A DNA stretch of 64,000 nt from Anaerostipes sp. (GTDB lineage: Bacteria > Bacillota > Clostridia > Lachnospirales > Lachnospiraceae), in NCBI RefSeq assembly GCF_018381315.1, contig NZ_JAGZSD010000017.1:12206-76205 (forward strand), read 5' to 3'. A program made the position numbers and the translations under genes. A model generated the notes under the pieces. That model did not search any database. It worked only from the letters and a program-made list of their open reading frames with translations, and was not told where the DNA came from. This document shows, piece by piece, positions 27,579-35,444 of the stretch (positions are counted from its first letter, which is position 1; every line of letters begins with the position of its first letter).

Positions 27579-28325
27579 ATGAAAAATTGGAAGGAATATG
27601 TATTTGATGTCAATGGTTTTCAAGTAAATACAATCTATAATGAGGAAACCATAGAAAAAATTTTCTTGCCTTTGCTTAAAAATCTGACCGAAATGCAGAA
27701 GAAAAAGAACCGGAGACTGATTGTTTTTCTGGCAGCTCCTCCTGCGGTGGGCAAGACAACACTGTCAAAGTTCCTGGAGTATCTGGCTGTACAGAACGAA
27801 GAACTGACAGAGATACAGGCGATTGGTTTAGATGGTTTCCATTATCATTCAGATTACATTAATACTCACAATGCAGTGGTGATGGGAAAAGAAGTTCCGA
27901 TGAAGAATGTCAAAGGATGTCCGGAAACCTACGATACGGAAAAACTCGGGACAAAATTCCAAAAGATAAAAGATGAAGATATTTTATGGCCTGTATATGA
28001 CAGAACGATCCACGATGTGGTGGAAGACGTGGAAAAGATTACAAAGGACATTATTTTGATCGAAGGGAACTGGCTGCTCTTAGATGAAGAGCCATGGAAA
28101 TCCATGAAGGATACAGCAGATTATACAATTCTGATCCGCTCGGAGGAAGAGACGTTAAAAGAACGGCTGATCGGAAGAAAGATGAAGGGCGGCCTTACGA
28201 GAGAAGAGGCAGAGGATTGGTACATAAACAGTGACAGCGTAAACGTCAGAAGAGTTCTGCAGACATCGATGGACGGGGACTATATATTAAAAGTCGAAGC
28301 AGATAATGATTATATTGTATTATAG
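27579..28325 (+). CDS. P-loop sugar/nucleoside kinase-like protein (PRK/uridine kinase superfamily)
   Basis: 248 residues. Walker A is APPAVGKTT (about residues 51-59). The acidic substrate region is GLDGFHYHSDY, WPVYDRTIHD resembles the family's substrate loop, and LIEGNWLLLDE is the Walker B-like strand. It belongs with PRK/pantothenate kinase-like proteins often annotated as sugar-transport or nucleoside kinases. The substrate is unknown. It is 11 bases from a SorE-like dehydrogenase, which suggests that it phosphorylates a ketose or polyol that the dehydrogenase uses. Confidence 0.72.
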   Translation: MKNWKEYVFDVNGFQVNTIYNEETIEKIFLPLLKNLTEMQKKKNRRLIVFLAAPPAVGKTTLSKFLEYLAVQNEELTEIQAIGLDGFHYHSDYINTHNAVVMGKEVPMKNVKGCPETYDTEKLGTKFQKIKDEDILWPVYDRTIHDVVEDVEKITKDIILIEGNWLLLDEEPWKSMKDTADYTILIRSEEETLKERLIGRKMKGGLTREEAEDWYINSDSVNVRRVLQTSMDGDYILKVEADNDYIVL

Positions 28326-28336
28326 GAGGATCAGAG

Positions 28337-29602
28337 ATGAAATCAACAGCAGCAGTTTTGGCAGCCAAAAATCAGGTTTATGTGAAGGAAGTGGAGCTTC
28401 CGGAGATCGGGGAAGAGGAACTTTTGGTGAAGGTGGTATCCAACAGTATTTGTCTTTCAACATATAAAGCGGCTTTAAGGGGAGGGGAACATAAAAGAGT
28501 ACCCGACGATTTAAGCCCGGAACATCCGACGATCACCGGCCATGAATTCGGCGGATATATTGTAGAAGTCGGAGAAAAATTAAAGGACCGTTTTAAGCCG
28601 GGAGAAAAATTTGTTCTCCAGCCTGCCATGGGGCTTCCAAGCGGATATTCTGCAGGATACAGCTATGAGTATTACGGAGGAAATGCTACATACTGCATTA
28701 TACCTAAAGTTTCCATTGATGTTGGATGTGTACTTCCGTATGAAGGAGATTATTTTGCAAATGCGTCTCTGGCTGAGCCTATGTCATGCATCATTGGGGC
28801 ATTTCATGCTACCTACCACACAACACCGTATGTCTACGAGCACAAAATGGGCCTGAAGGACGGAGGAAGCGTAGCTCTCTTAGGATGTGCAGGGCCAATG
28901 GGCATCGGAGCTATTGATTACGCGCTGAACGGGCCATATCATTCAAAACGTATCGTAGTTACAGATATTAATGAAGAAAGGCTTCAGAGGGCAAAATCCC
29001 TGATTACACCAGAAGATGCTGCTTCAAAAGGCGTTGAACTGATTTATGTAAATACAGCAGGGAAAGAAAATGCGGTAGAAGAACTCAAAGAATTAAACGG
29101 CGGGAAAGGATTTGATGAGGTCTTTGTATTTGCACCGGTGGAATCACTGATCGAGATGGGAGATGATCTTCTCGGAAATGACGGCTGCCTGAACTTTTTT
29201 GCAGGGCCGACCGACAACAACTTTAAAGCAAAATATAACTTCTATAATGTGCACTATGAGGGGACACATATCTGCGGAACATCAGGAGGTGCGCCGGCTG
29301 ATATGATCGAATCTCTGGAACTGTCTGCAGCCGGAAAGATCAATCCATCCTATATGGTTACCCACATTGGAGGCATCAACGCTGCACCGGATACAATTCT
29401 GAATCTTCCGAAGATTCCAGGCGGCAAAAAGCTGATTTATCCTCATATTGAGATGGAACTGACCGCGATAGAAGATTTTGCAAAGCTTGGGGAAGATAAT
29501 GAGATGTTTGCACAGCTGGCAAAGATCTGCGGAGCAAACAATAATGTCTGGTGCAGAGAGGCAGAAGAATATCTGCTGAATACACTGGCACCGGAAGAAT
29601 AA
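28337..29602 (+). CDS. Zinc-type dehydrogenase, L-sorbose-1-phosphate reductase (SorE)-like
   Basis: 421-residue medium-chain dehydrogenase of the long SorE type: GHEFGGYIVEVGE, a Rossmann motif LLGCAGPMGIGAIDYAL, and the C-terminal HIGGINAAPDTILNLPKIPGGKKLIYPHI that marks this subfamily. The usual structural zinc cysteine cluster is absent, as in SorE. SorE reduces L-sorbose-1-phosphate to glucitol-6-phosphate; the actual substrate here is inferred only by family. It is probably transcribed with the kinase upstream under DeoR control. Confidence 0.8.
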   Translation: MKSTAAVLAAKNQVYVKEVELPEIGEEELLVKVVSNSICLSTYKAALRGGEHKRVPDDLSPEHPTITGHEFGGYIVEVGEKLKDRFKPGEKFVLQPAMGLPSGYSAGYSYEYYGGNATYCIIPKVSIDVGCVLPYEGDYFANASLAEPMSCIIGAFHATYHTTPYVYEHKMGLKDGGSVALLGCAGPMGIGAIDYALNGPYHSKRIVVTDINEERLQRAKSLITPEDAASKGVELIYVNTAGKENAVEELKELNGGKGFDEVFVFAPVESLIEMGDDLLGNDGCLNFFAGPTDNNFKAKYNFYNVHYEGTHICGTSGGAPADMIESLELSAAGKINPSYMVTHIGGINAAPDTILNLPKIPGGKKLIYPHIEMELTAIEDFAKLGEDNEMFAQLAKICGANNNVWCREAEEYLLNTLAPEE

Positions 29603-29616
29603 ATATTTCATATGAT

Positions 29617-29655
29617 TGCAGTTTCCCGGCAGATATGGTAAGATGCCGGGGAAAG
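29617..29655 (+). promoter_or_regulatory. Promoter with overlapping palindrome at the start of the pab leader
   Basis: TTGCAG and TAAGAT are 17 bases apart. A palindrome TTTCCCGGCA...TGCCGGG(G)AAA overlaps the promoter and could be an operator or a weak terminator of the upstream dehydrogenase gene. Confidence 0.4.
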
Positions 29656-29709
29656 AAAAAATGAATCTCTCTCTGAGACCATGATTCGGAAGGCGATTTT
29701 TGGCGATAA

Positions 29710-29770
29710 GGTTTTCTTCACTGTCGGAAGGAGGCCTTTCCAGAGTCGACTGGAGATAGTGAAGAAAACC
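29710..29770 (-). repeat. 60-bp palindromic repeat, copy A (inverted)
   Basis: It is related to copies at 44363 and 59792, in reverse orientation. The outer arms GGTTTTC and GAAAACC pair, and the core contains CTGGAAAGGCCTCC on the opposite strand. The arms differ from the other copies but remain complementary. It lies inside the untranslated leader of the pab operon. Confidence 0.75.
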
Positions 29771-29832
29771 TGATACAAAATGATGGTGTGCCCGGATAAA
29801 ACCCGATCGCTGGGGGAAAATAAAACGGAAGA

Positions 29833-29889
29833 CTGCCGGAAGTTTACATATGCTTTTTAGGATATGTAAATTTTTGGCGGTCTTTTTTT
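29833..29889 (+). terminator. Attenuator-like terminator before pabA
   Basis: The two-part stem is AGACTGCC/GGCGGTCT plus GTTTACATAT/ATATGTAAAT, followed by seven T. It lies between the putative promoter at 29617 and pabA, so it can only act on the pab leader. This suggests control by attenuation. I recognise no riboswitch class or T-box. Confidence 0.8.
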
Positions 29890-29923
29890 ATTTCATATGA
29901 CAGTGCGTCCAATGAAATAAAAA
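29887..29923 (+). repeat. Post-terminator hairpin shared with the aspS leader, copy 1
   Basis: TTTATTTCAT and ATGAAATAAA enclose a loop that contains AGTGCGTCC. The same structure with the same loop word is found at 60217-60250. Both copies directly follow an attenuator terminator and precede the first gene. Confidence 0.65.
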
Positions 29924-29965
29924 AGCACTCCGCATTGTTTTTGTTTTACAGAAAGGAATTTTAGT

Positions 29966-30592
29966 ATGTATGTGATCATTGACCATTATGATTCTTATGT
30001 CTATAATCTGGCCCGGGAACTGGAGGTTTTGGGCGGAAAGACAGAACTGATCAGAAGTGACAAAGCAGATCCCGGATATTTGGAGTATTTGAGAAAACAG
30101 GGAAGTCTTGAAGGGCTTATTTTGTCACCGGGACCGAAACGTCCGGAGGACTGTGAAGACTCTGTTCAGCTGGTTCTCCGGTTTGCCGGGCGTATCCCGA
30201 TTCTTGGGGTCTGCCTGGGACATCAGATGATCTGCCGGGCCTTCGGCGGCTGGATTGTGAAGGGGGCAAGGCCCATGCATGGCAAAGTGACAAAGGTCAT
30301 ACACACCCGGCAGGGGCTGTTTCAGGGACTTCCCAAAGAGTTTCTGGTGACAAGATATCATTCCCTGATAGCTGAGAGGGAAAGCCTGCCGGATGTACTT
30401 CGTCTGGATGCAGTCTCCTTCGAGCGGGAGGTCATGGCAGTCAGCCATAAAACACAGCCCGTCTTTGGAGTACAGTTTCATCCGGAAGCCGTGCTTACGG
30501 AATACGGCAGTGAGCTGCTGCAGAATTATATGAACATATGTGAGAGATGGAGGAAACATGGAGACAAAAATCAAAAGAGTACCATTTTATAA
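29966..30592 (+). CDS. pabA: Aminodeoxychorismate/anthranilate synthase glutaminase subunit
   Basis: 208-residue class I glutamine amidotransferase: LILSPGPKRPED, nucleophile Cys in GVCLGHQMI, and the His/Glu pair in GVQFHPEAVLTEYG. It supplies ammonia to the PabB-like subunit encoded next. The presence of an aminodeoxychorismate lyase gene as the third member, and no other trp gene, argues for p-aminobenzoate (folate) rather than tryptophan synthesis. It overlaps the pabB reading frame by about 35 bases. Confidence 0.88.
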   Translation: MYVIIDHYDSYVYNLARELEVLGGKTELIRSDKADPGYLEYLRKQGSLEGLILSPGPKRPEDCEDSVQLVLRFAGRIPILGVCLGHQMICRAFGGWIVKGARPMHGKVTKVIHTRQGLFQGLPKEFLVTRYHSLIAERESLPDVLRLDAVSFEREVMAVSHKTQPVFGVQFHPEAVLTEYGSELLQNYMNICERWRKHGDKNQKSTIL

Positions 30593-31931
30593 AGATCCTG
30601 CAGAGATTTTTCATTCTTACCGGGAGGAAGCGTATGCAGTGTTTCTGGATTCCTCTCTGGAAAATGATCAGGGAAGATACTCGGTCATCGGACTGAATCC
30701 CTATTTGATTTTAAAACAGGAGAACGGGAAGGTGAGTGTCAATGGCACAGCGGTCAGCCGTCCATTGGAGGACGTTCTGGGGGAGTGTCTGGAGGCCCGC
30801 AGGGAAGAGAATCCGACGCAGCTTCCTCTTGTGTCCGGTGCTGTCGGATATTTTTCTTATGATTACGGCAGACAGTTTGAACATATTTTATCCCGCCACA
30901 AAAAAGAGCATGAGGTGCCGGAAGCGGTATTTGTTTTTTATGATAATCTGATTATTGCGGATCAGAAAAAAGAACAGCTTTATATGACCGCGGGGGAAGA
31001 ATGCAAAAGTGCAGAGGATGCATTCCGGGAGATGGAGCAGACGATCAGGGAAAGCATCTGTCCCGGAAAGCCGAGGAGACAGGGAAAAACTGCACACTTT
31101 ATTCCGGATTTTCAAAAGGAAGAGTATAAAAAAGCAGTGGAGCAGATGATTTCATACATCGAAGAGGGAGATATTTATATTGCCAATATGACACAGCAGC
31201 TGAAAATTCCGGGCAAAGGCAGGTGCTATGATGTGTTTCAATATCTGCGTTTCCATAACCCGTCGCCTTTCGGAGCGTATATGAACTATGGTGATTTTCA
31301 GGTGATCTGTGCATCCCCGGAACGGTTTCTGAAGGTTACGGACGGAACTGCTGTCACCAGGCCGATCAAAGGGACAAGAAAACGGGGACAGACCAGTGAG
31401 GAGGATGATTTGTACAGGCAGGAACTGCTGGAATCAGAAAAGGACCGAAGTGAACTGCTGATGATCGTGGATCTGGAACGGAATGATCTGAACTGTGTCT
31501 GTACTCCCGGAACTGTCCGGGTACCGGAGCATTGTGCTGCGGAGCAGTATGCCACGGTCTTTCATTTGGTCAGCACAGTGACAGGAGAACTCAGGGAAGG
31601 AACGAAGTTTCAGGAACTGCTGAGAGCCATGTTTCCCGGAGGATCGGTCACCGGAGCACCAAAAATCCATGCCATGGAAATCATTGACCGGCTGGAGCGG
31701 AGCCAAAGAGGGATTTATACAGGTTCCATCGGGTATATTTCACTGAACGGAGACTGCGATTTTAACATTGTGATCCGGACGGCTGTCTATAAAGACGGGG
31801 TCTACCGGTTAGGTGCAGGCGGAGGCATCACATGGGAGTCTGACCCGGAATTTGAATATGAGGAAACTATGCAGAAAGCTAAGGCAGTGCTGGAAGCAAT
31901 CGCGGGAGCAGAAGGGGGACAGGATCTATGA
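30558..31931 (+). CDS. pabB: Aminodeoxychorismate synthase component I
   Basis: 457-residue chorismate-binding enzyme. It has an N-terminal Anth_synt_I_N region (about 1-130) and a catalytic domain with SPERFLKV, RPIKGTRKRG, LMIVDLERNDL, PGGSVTGAPKIHAMEII and TGSIGYIS. PIKGT is the motif with the PabB-type lysine that forms a covalent intermediate, which supports PabB over TrpE. The start at 30558 is behind ATGGAGGAAAC. It overlaps pabC by 4 bases. Confidence 0.9.
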   Translation: METKIKRVPFYKDPAEIFHSYREEAYAVFLDSSLENDQGRYSVIGLNPYLILKQENGKVSVNGTAVSRPLEDVLGECLEARREENPTQLPLVSGAVGYFSYDYGRQFEHILSRHKKEHEVPEAVFVFYDNLIIADQKKEQLYMTAGEECKSAEDAFREMEQTIRESICPGKPRRQGKTAHFIPDFQKEEYKKAVEQMISYIEEGDIYIANMTQQLKIPGKGRCYDVFQYLRFHNPSPFGAYMNYGDFQVICASPERFLKVTDGTAVTRPIKGTRKRGQTSEEDDLYRQELLESEKDRSELLMIVDLERNDLNCVCTPGTVRVPEHCAAEQYATVFHLVSTVTGELREGTKFQELLRAMFPGGSVTGAPKIHAMEIIDRLERSQRGIYTGSIGYISLNGDCDFNIVIRTAVYKDGVYRLGAGGGITWESDPEFEYEETMQKAKAVLEAIAGAEGGQDL

Positions 31932-32674
31932 CGGTTCAGGCGGATGAAGGGTATTATTTTGGAATGGGTGCATTTGAGACAGTTGCACTGGAACAGGGAC
32001 AGCCGGTTCTATTTGAGCAGCATATGAACAGGCTTGAAAGGACTATGCAGTTTCTTGGAATCCCGTTTCGAAGAGACAGGGCAGAAAGAGAGACGGAACA
32101 TTACTTAAAAGAGAGAAATACAGAATTTACAGGACACGATGCGCTGAAAATCGCAGTGTCAGAGAAAAATCTTACGATGTCTGTCCGCAGGAATCCATAT
32201 GCAGACAGATACGGAGATGCAGGATTTGGCATCATGTACAGTGAAGTCATAAGAAATGAGACATCACCGCTTACTTATCACAAAACATTAAACTATGCAG
32301 AAAATCTGATGGAGAGAAGGAAGGCACAGGAGCGTGGATTTGACGAAGCAGTATTTCTTAACGGAAGAGGGGAGATTGCCGAGGGAACGGTATCCAATGT
32401 CTTTTTTGTGAAGGGGAATAAACTGTACACCCCGCCGGTTTCCTGCGGAATGCTTCCCGGAGTGATGAGAGAGTATGTATGCAGAACTTTTAAAGCGGCA
32501 GAAACCGTCATTCGGCCGGAGGATGTGGGTGCTTTTGATGAAATGTTTCTGACAAATTCACTGATGGGAATCATGCCTGTACAAAATCTGGGTGACCATT
32601 GGTTTTCGTCTGAAGCGGCGGCAAAACAGCTGCAAAAAACCTGCTGTCCCGGACATTTTTCAACATTGCCGTAA
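31928..32674 (+). CDS. pabC: Aminodeoxychorismate lyase (class IV aminotransferase fold)
   Basis: 248-residue PLP enzyme of fold type IV. FGMGAFETVAL near the N-terminus, the PLP lysine in YHKTLNYAENL, DEAVFLNGRGEIAEGTVSNVFFVKG and TNSLMGIMPV are characteristic. It releases pyruvate from aminodeoxychorismate to give p-aminobenzoate. It is the last gene of pabABC, overlapping pabB by 4 bases. Confidence 0.88.
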   Translation: MTVQADEGYYFGMGAFETVALEQGQPVLFEQHMNRLERTMQFLGIPFRRDRAERETEHYLKERNTEFTGHDALKIAVSEKNLTMSVRRNPYADRYGDAGFGIMYSEVIRNETSPLTYHKTLNYAENLMERRKAQERGFDEAVFLNGRGEIAEGTVSNVFFVKGNKLYTPPVSCGMLPGVMREYVCRTFKAAETVIRPEDVGAFDEMFLTNSLMGIMPVQNLGDHWFSSEAAAKQLQKTCCPGHFSTLP

Positions 32675-32823
32675 GAGCGGGAACTGCTTCTTAATATAAT
32701 TTGAATCGGGATTCTGTACATTGCTTGTAAAATATAAATGTGTCTGCTAAAATTAGAATAAACTGAGTTATTGTGAACAGAGTAGAAAAAAGATGTGCGG
32801 CAGCGGTATGGGAGGCAGGAAAG

Positions 32824-35169
32824 ATGAAAAAGAATAAGCGCATAGCAGCGACTTTGCTCCTGCTGTTCCTGCTGGGCCTTGTGCTTGCAGCGGCAGCTAA
32901 GAAATATTATGCAGAAGGACGGGAGAGGAGTTTTCGGAGACTGACTGAGTATACGCAGGAGGCAGCAGCGGATATACAGAAGACGTCGGAAAATGACCGG
33001 GCATACCTTCAGCGGGCGGCGAAGATTACTGCCCAGTATCAGATGACAGATTCAAAAGAACTGAGGAACATACTTTCCGAACTTGGAACTGTGGGAACAA
33101 TTTCCCGTGTGGAGCTTCTGGTGCCGGGGGACCGGCTTTTAACTAAGGACGGTACAGTGGATGTATCGGGAGAATTGTCTTTTCGGGATATTTCTAAAAA
33201 GGGTGTTCATATTTCCAGACGAAGCAAAGATTTGACAAATCCGGATAAGATGATTCTAAGATATTATATGCCGGTAAAGAAAAATGGAAAGACAGCGGCA
33301 GTACTCTGTGGAGTCACGGACCTTTCCAAATGGCCGGAGACGCTTACCGTAAAGGGATATGGAAGCGATATGCAGCTTTTTGTGATAGAAGGCCGTACCG
33401 GAGACTTACTTATGGATACCTGGCGCACCAGCCTTGGCAACATGAACCGTTTCAGCGGCTATTCACTGAAAAAGGGATACAGCCAGGAGCAGACAAGTTC
33501 AGATTTTGCCTCAGGGAAGCCGGGAACTATTGTATTTCATTCACAAAATATAACGGGATATTATTATGCCCGCTATGTGCCTGTTGGCACACAGGACTGG
33601 ATGGTCATGCTCACAGTTCCTGAGAGGGTTGCTTATGCACAGGCAGACAGGATGCTGTATTCTTTCTATATATTTGCGGCACTTCTGCTGGTGATCTTTC
33701 TTTTTTATCTTTTTTGGATTCTGTGGGAAATCAAAACAGAGAAAGCGGAAAGCCAGCGGCAGATTCGGAATGTACAGCTGATTCTGGAGATTGAAAAAGC
33801 TCTTTTTGATGCCCATATACAGCCGGAGCATTTTGCTGCGGCACTGCAGAAGACAGCGGAGCTTTTGAAGGCTGAATCGGTATTTCTATGGCTGACGGAT
33901 ACAGAAGTATTAGGTAAACAGTATCTGCGGTCAGGCAGTCAAGGCTTGGAATCGGAGCAAAACCCTGAATTCGAAGAGATTCTTGAAGACATTGTATCAG
34001 TTTGTCAGGATGGGCATGGAATTGTCAGCTGTCATATGGAGTCTTTCTGCAGACAGTTTGGTTTTGAGAGAGACAAATACGACAGGTTTAATATCTTAAG
34101 CCTGACGCTGATTCCGGTAAAAGGGCTGGAAGGAAATCTGGCAGTAATTCTTGGTGCCTTCAATCCTGAGAACAGCTGGGACACCACGGAGCCTCTGGAA
34201 CAGGTAGCCCTGAGTTTTTCCATGGCGGTCAATCACTATGAGGCGCACCGGGCACTCATAAGGATGGGACAGATAGACAGTCTCACAGGCCTTATGAACC
34301 GGAACAGTTTTCATGCTGATGTAGAGACGATGAAAAAAGGAAATTTCAAGTCACTTGCCTGTGTTTATATGGATGCCAATGGACTGCATGAGATCAATAA
34401 TTATTTGGGGCATCAGGCAGGAGATGAGATGCTCATGGCTGCCGCCGATGCCCTTCGGGATAGTTTTACCGGGAACAGTATTTACCGGATCGGCGGAGAT
34501 GAGTTTGTAGTATTCTGCAGGGATCAGGATAAAGAGGAAGTTGAACAGAGAGCCGGTATGGTCCGCAAATTACTCACTGATCCAAGCGGCGGAATCTCTG
34601 TGGGGATAGAATGGAGAGACAAAGATTTTGATATAGAGGATATGGTGATTGCGGCAGAGACTGCCATGAAGGAAGATAAGCAGAATTATTACCGGGAAAA
34701 CGGAAACGAACGCCAGGTCCGCTGCCTGGACCAGCGTATGGAACGGATTATCCTGGAGAAAAGGGATGCGGATACGTTCCTCAGTGTCCTGGCGCCTGAG
34801 TTTAAAGGCGTTTATTTTGTGAATCTGGGCAGCAACAAGATCCGTCATCTTTATATCCCTTCTTATTTTGAAGAGTACTTAAGAGAAGCACATGACAAAT
34901 TTAATGATGCTTTGCTGATTTATGCCAGACGCATTGTAAAAGATGAATATTACGGTTTGTTTGAGCAGTTCTGTGATTATCATTATCTGGAGGAACAGCT
35001 GGGTAAAGGTATTACACCGGAGTTTGTCTATCAGAGGACAGATAATGAATGGCTGAGACTCAGAGTGCTGAAATTCAAGAATTATACAGAACAGCATAGA
35101 GAGACACTTTGGATTTTTTCAAGTATTGGAGAGCCAAGGGAATCCTCAGTGCAGGAAAGCTATATTTAA
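32824..35169 (+). CDS. Membrane diguanylate cyclase with extracellular sensor, GAF and GGDEF domains
   Basis: 781 residues. Membrane helix 1 (about 6-25) and helix 2 (about 280-305) bracket an extracellular Cache-like sensor. They are followed by a GAF-like domain (about 325-480), a GGDEF domain (about 490-630) with intact RIGGDEFVVF, and a further C-terminal domain of about 130 residues (FKGVYFVNLGSNKIRHLYI) that I do not recognise. No RxxD inhibitory site sits just before GGDEF. It probably makes cyclic di-GMP in response to an external ligand. I chose ATG 32824 behind GGGAGGCAGGAAAG rather than GTG 32773. Confidence 0.85.
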   Translation: MKKNKRIAATLLLLFLLGLVLAAAAKKYYAEGRERSFRRLTEYTQEAAADIQKTSENDRAYLQRAAKITAQYQMTDSKELRNILSELGTVGTISRVELLVPGDRLLTKDGTVDVSGELSFRDISKKGVHISRRSKDLTNPDKMILRYYMPVKKNGKTAAVLCGVTDLSKWPETLTVKGYGSDMQLFVIEGRTGDLLMDTWRTSLGNMNRFSGYSLKKGYSQEQTSSDFASGKPGTIVFHSQNITGYYYARYVPVGTQDWMVMLTVPERVAYAQADRMLYSFYIFAALLLVIFLFYLFWILWEIKTEKAESQRQIRNVQLILEIEKALFDAHIQPEHFAAALQKTAELLKAESVFLWLTDTEVLGKQYLRSGSQGLESEQNPEFEEILEDIVSVCQDGHGIVSCHMESFCRQFGFERDKYDRFNILSLTLIPVKGLEGNLAVILGAFNPENSWDTTEPLEQVALSFSMAVNHYEAHRALIRMGQIDSLTGLMNRNSFHADVETMKKGNFKSLACVYMDANGLHEINNYLGHQAGDEMLMAAADALRDSFTGNSIYRIGGDEFVVFCRDQDKEEVEQRAGMVRKLLTDPSGGISVGIEWRDKDFDIEDMVIAAETAMKEDKQNYYRENGNERQVRCLDQRMERIILEKRDADTFLSVLAPEFKGVYFVNLGSNKIRHLYIPSYFEEYLREAHDKFNDALLIYARRIVKDEYYGLFEQFCDYHYLEEQLGKGITPEFVYQRTDNEWLRLRVLKFKNYTEQHRETLWIFSSIGEPRESSVQESYI

Positions 35170-35185
35170 AAGCCGGAAAAATAAG

Positions 35186-35225
35186 AATGCCTGCGGGATT
35201 AAAAATTCTGTGCAGGCATTTTTTT
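35186..35225 (+). terminator. Terminator after the diguanylate cyclase gene
   Basis: AATGCCTGC and GCAGGCATT pair perfectly and are followed by a run of T. Confidence 0.85.
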
Positions 35226-35359
35226 CATAGGGCACCCTTTGGGTGGTTTGTTCGATCATCGTACCATGATAAGTGTAACACTAAAATCGTCAATCACGAA
35301 TTTAGTTGGTGAAACAAGAATTTAACAATACATTTTACAAGCCACCCCATAGAAAATGA

Positions 35360-35390
35360 TTGACTTTGAGTTAGCTCCAGATGTTATGAT
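35360..35390 (+). promoter_or_regulatory. MerR-type promoter before the first Fe-S aldo/keto reductase
   Basis: TTGACT and TATGAT are separated by 19 bases instead of 17, with the dyad GAGTTAGCTC in the spacer. This is the layout of promoters activated by MerR-family proteins. It is nearly the same as the one at 48815. Confidence 0.75.
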
Positions 35391-35444
35391 GAAAGAAATC
35401 AAATCATAAAGAAATACTAAAGTCGGAAGGGAATGGTATATGAT

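Noticed and set aside
29690..29700. ATGATTCG word that recalls the tetrahydrofolate riboswitch
   Set aside because: The partner GAATCAT downstream and the other conserved blocks are missing.
29665..29830. TPP-riboswitch-like words CTGAGA, ACCTGAT and CGCTGGGGGA in the pab leader
   Set aside because: The order is suggestive, but the stems that should join them do not form: CTGAGA sits in a local GAATC/GATTC hairpin and ACCTGAT belongs to the palindromic repeat. The gene context is folate, not thiamine.
29966..31931. Anthranilate synthase of tryptophan synthesis
   Set aside because: PIKGT motif, a pabC gene next in the operon and no other trp genes favour p-aminobenzoate.
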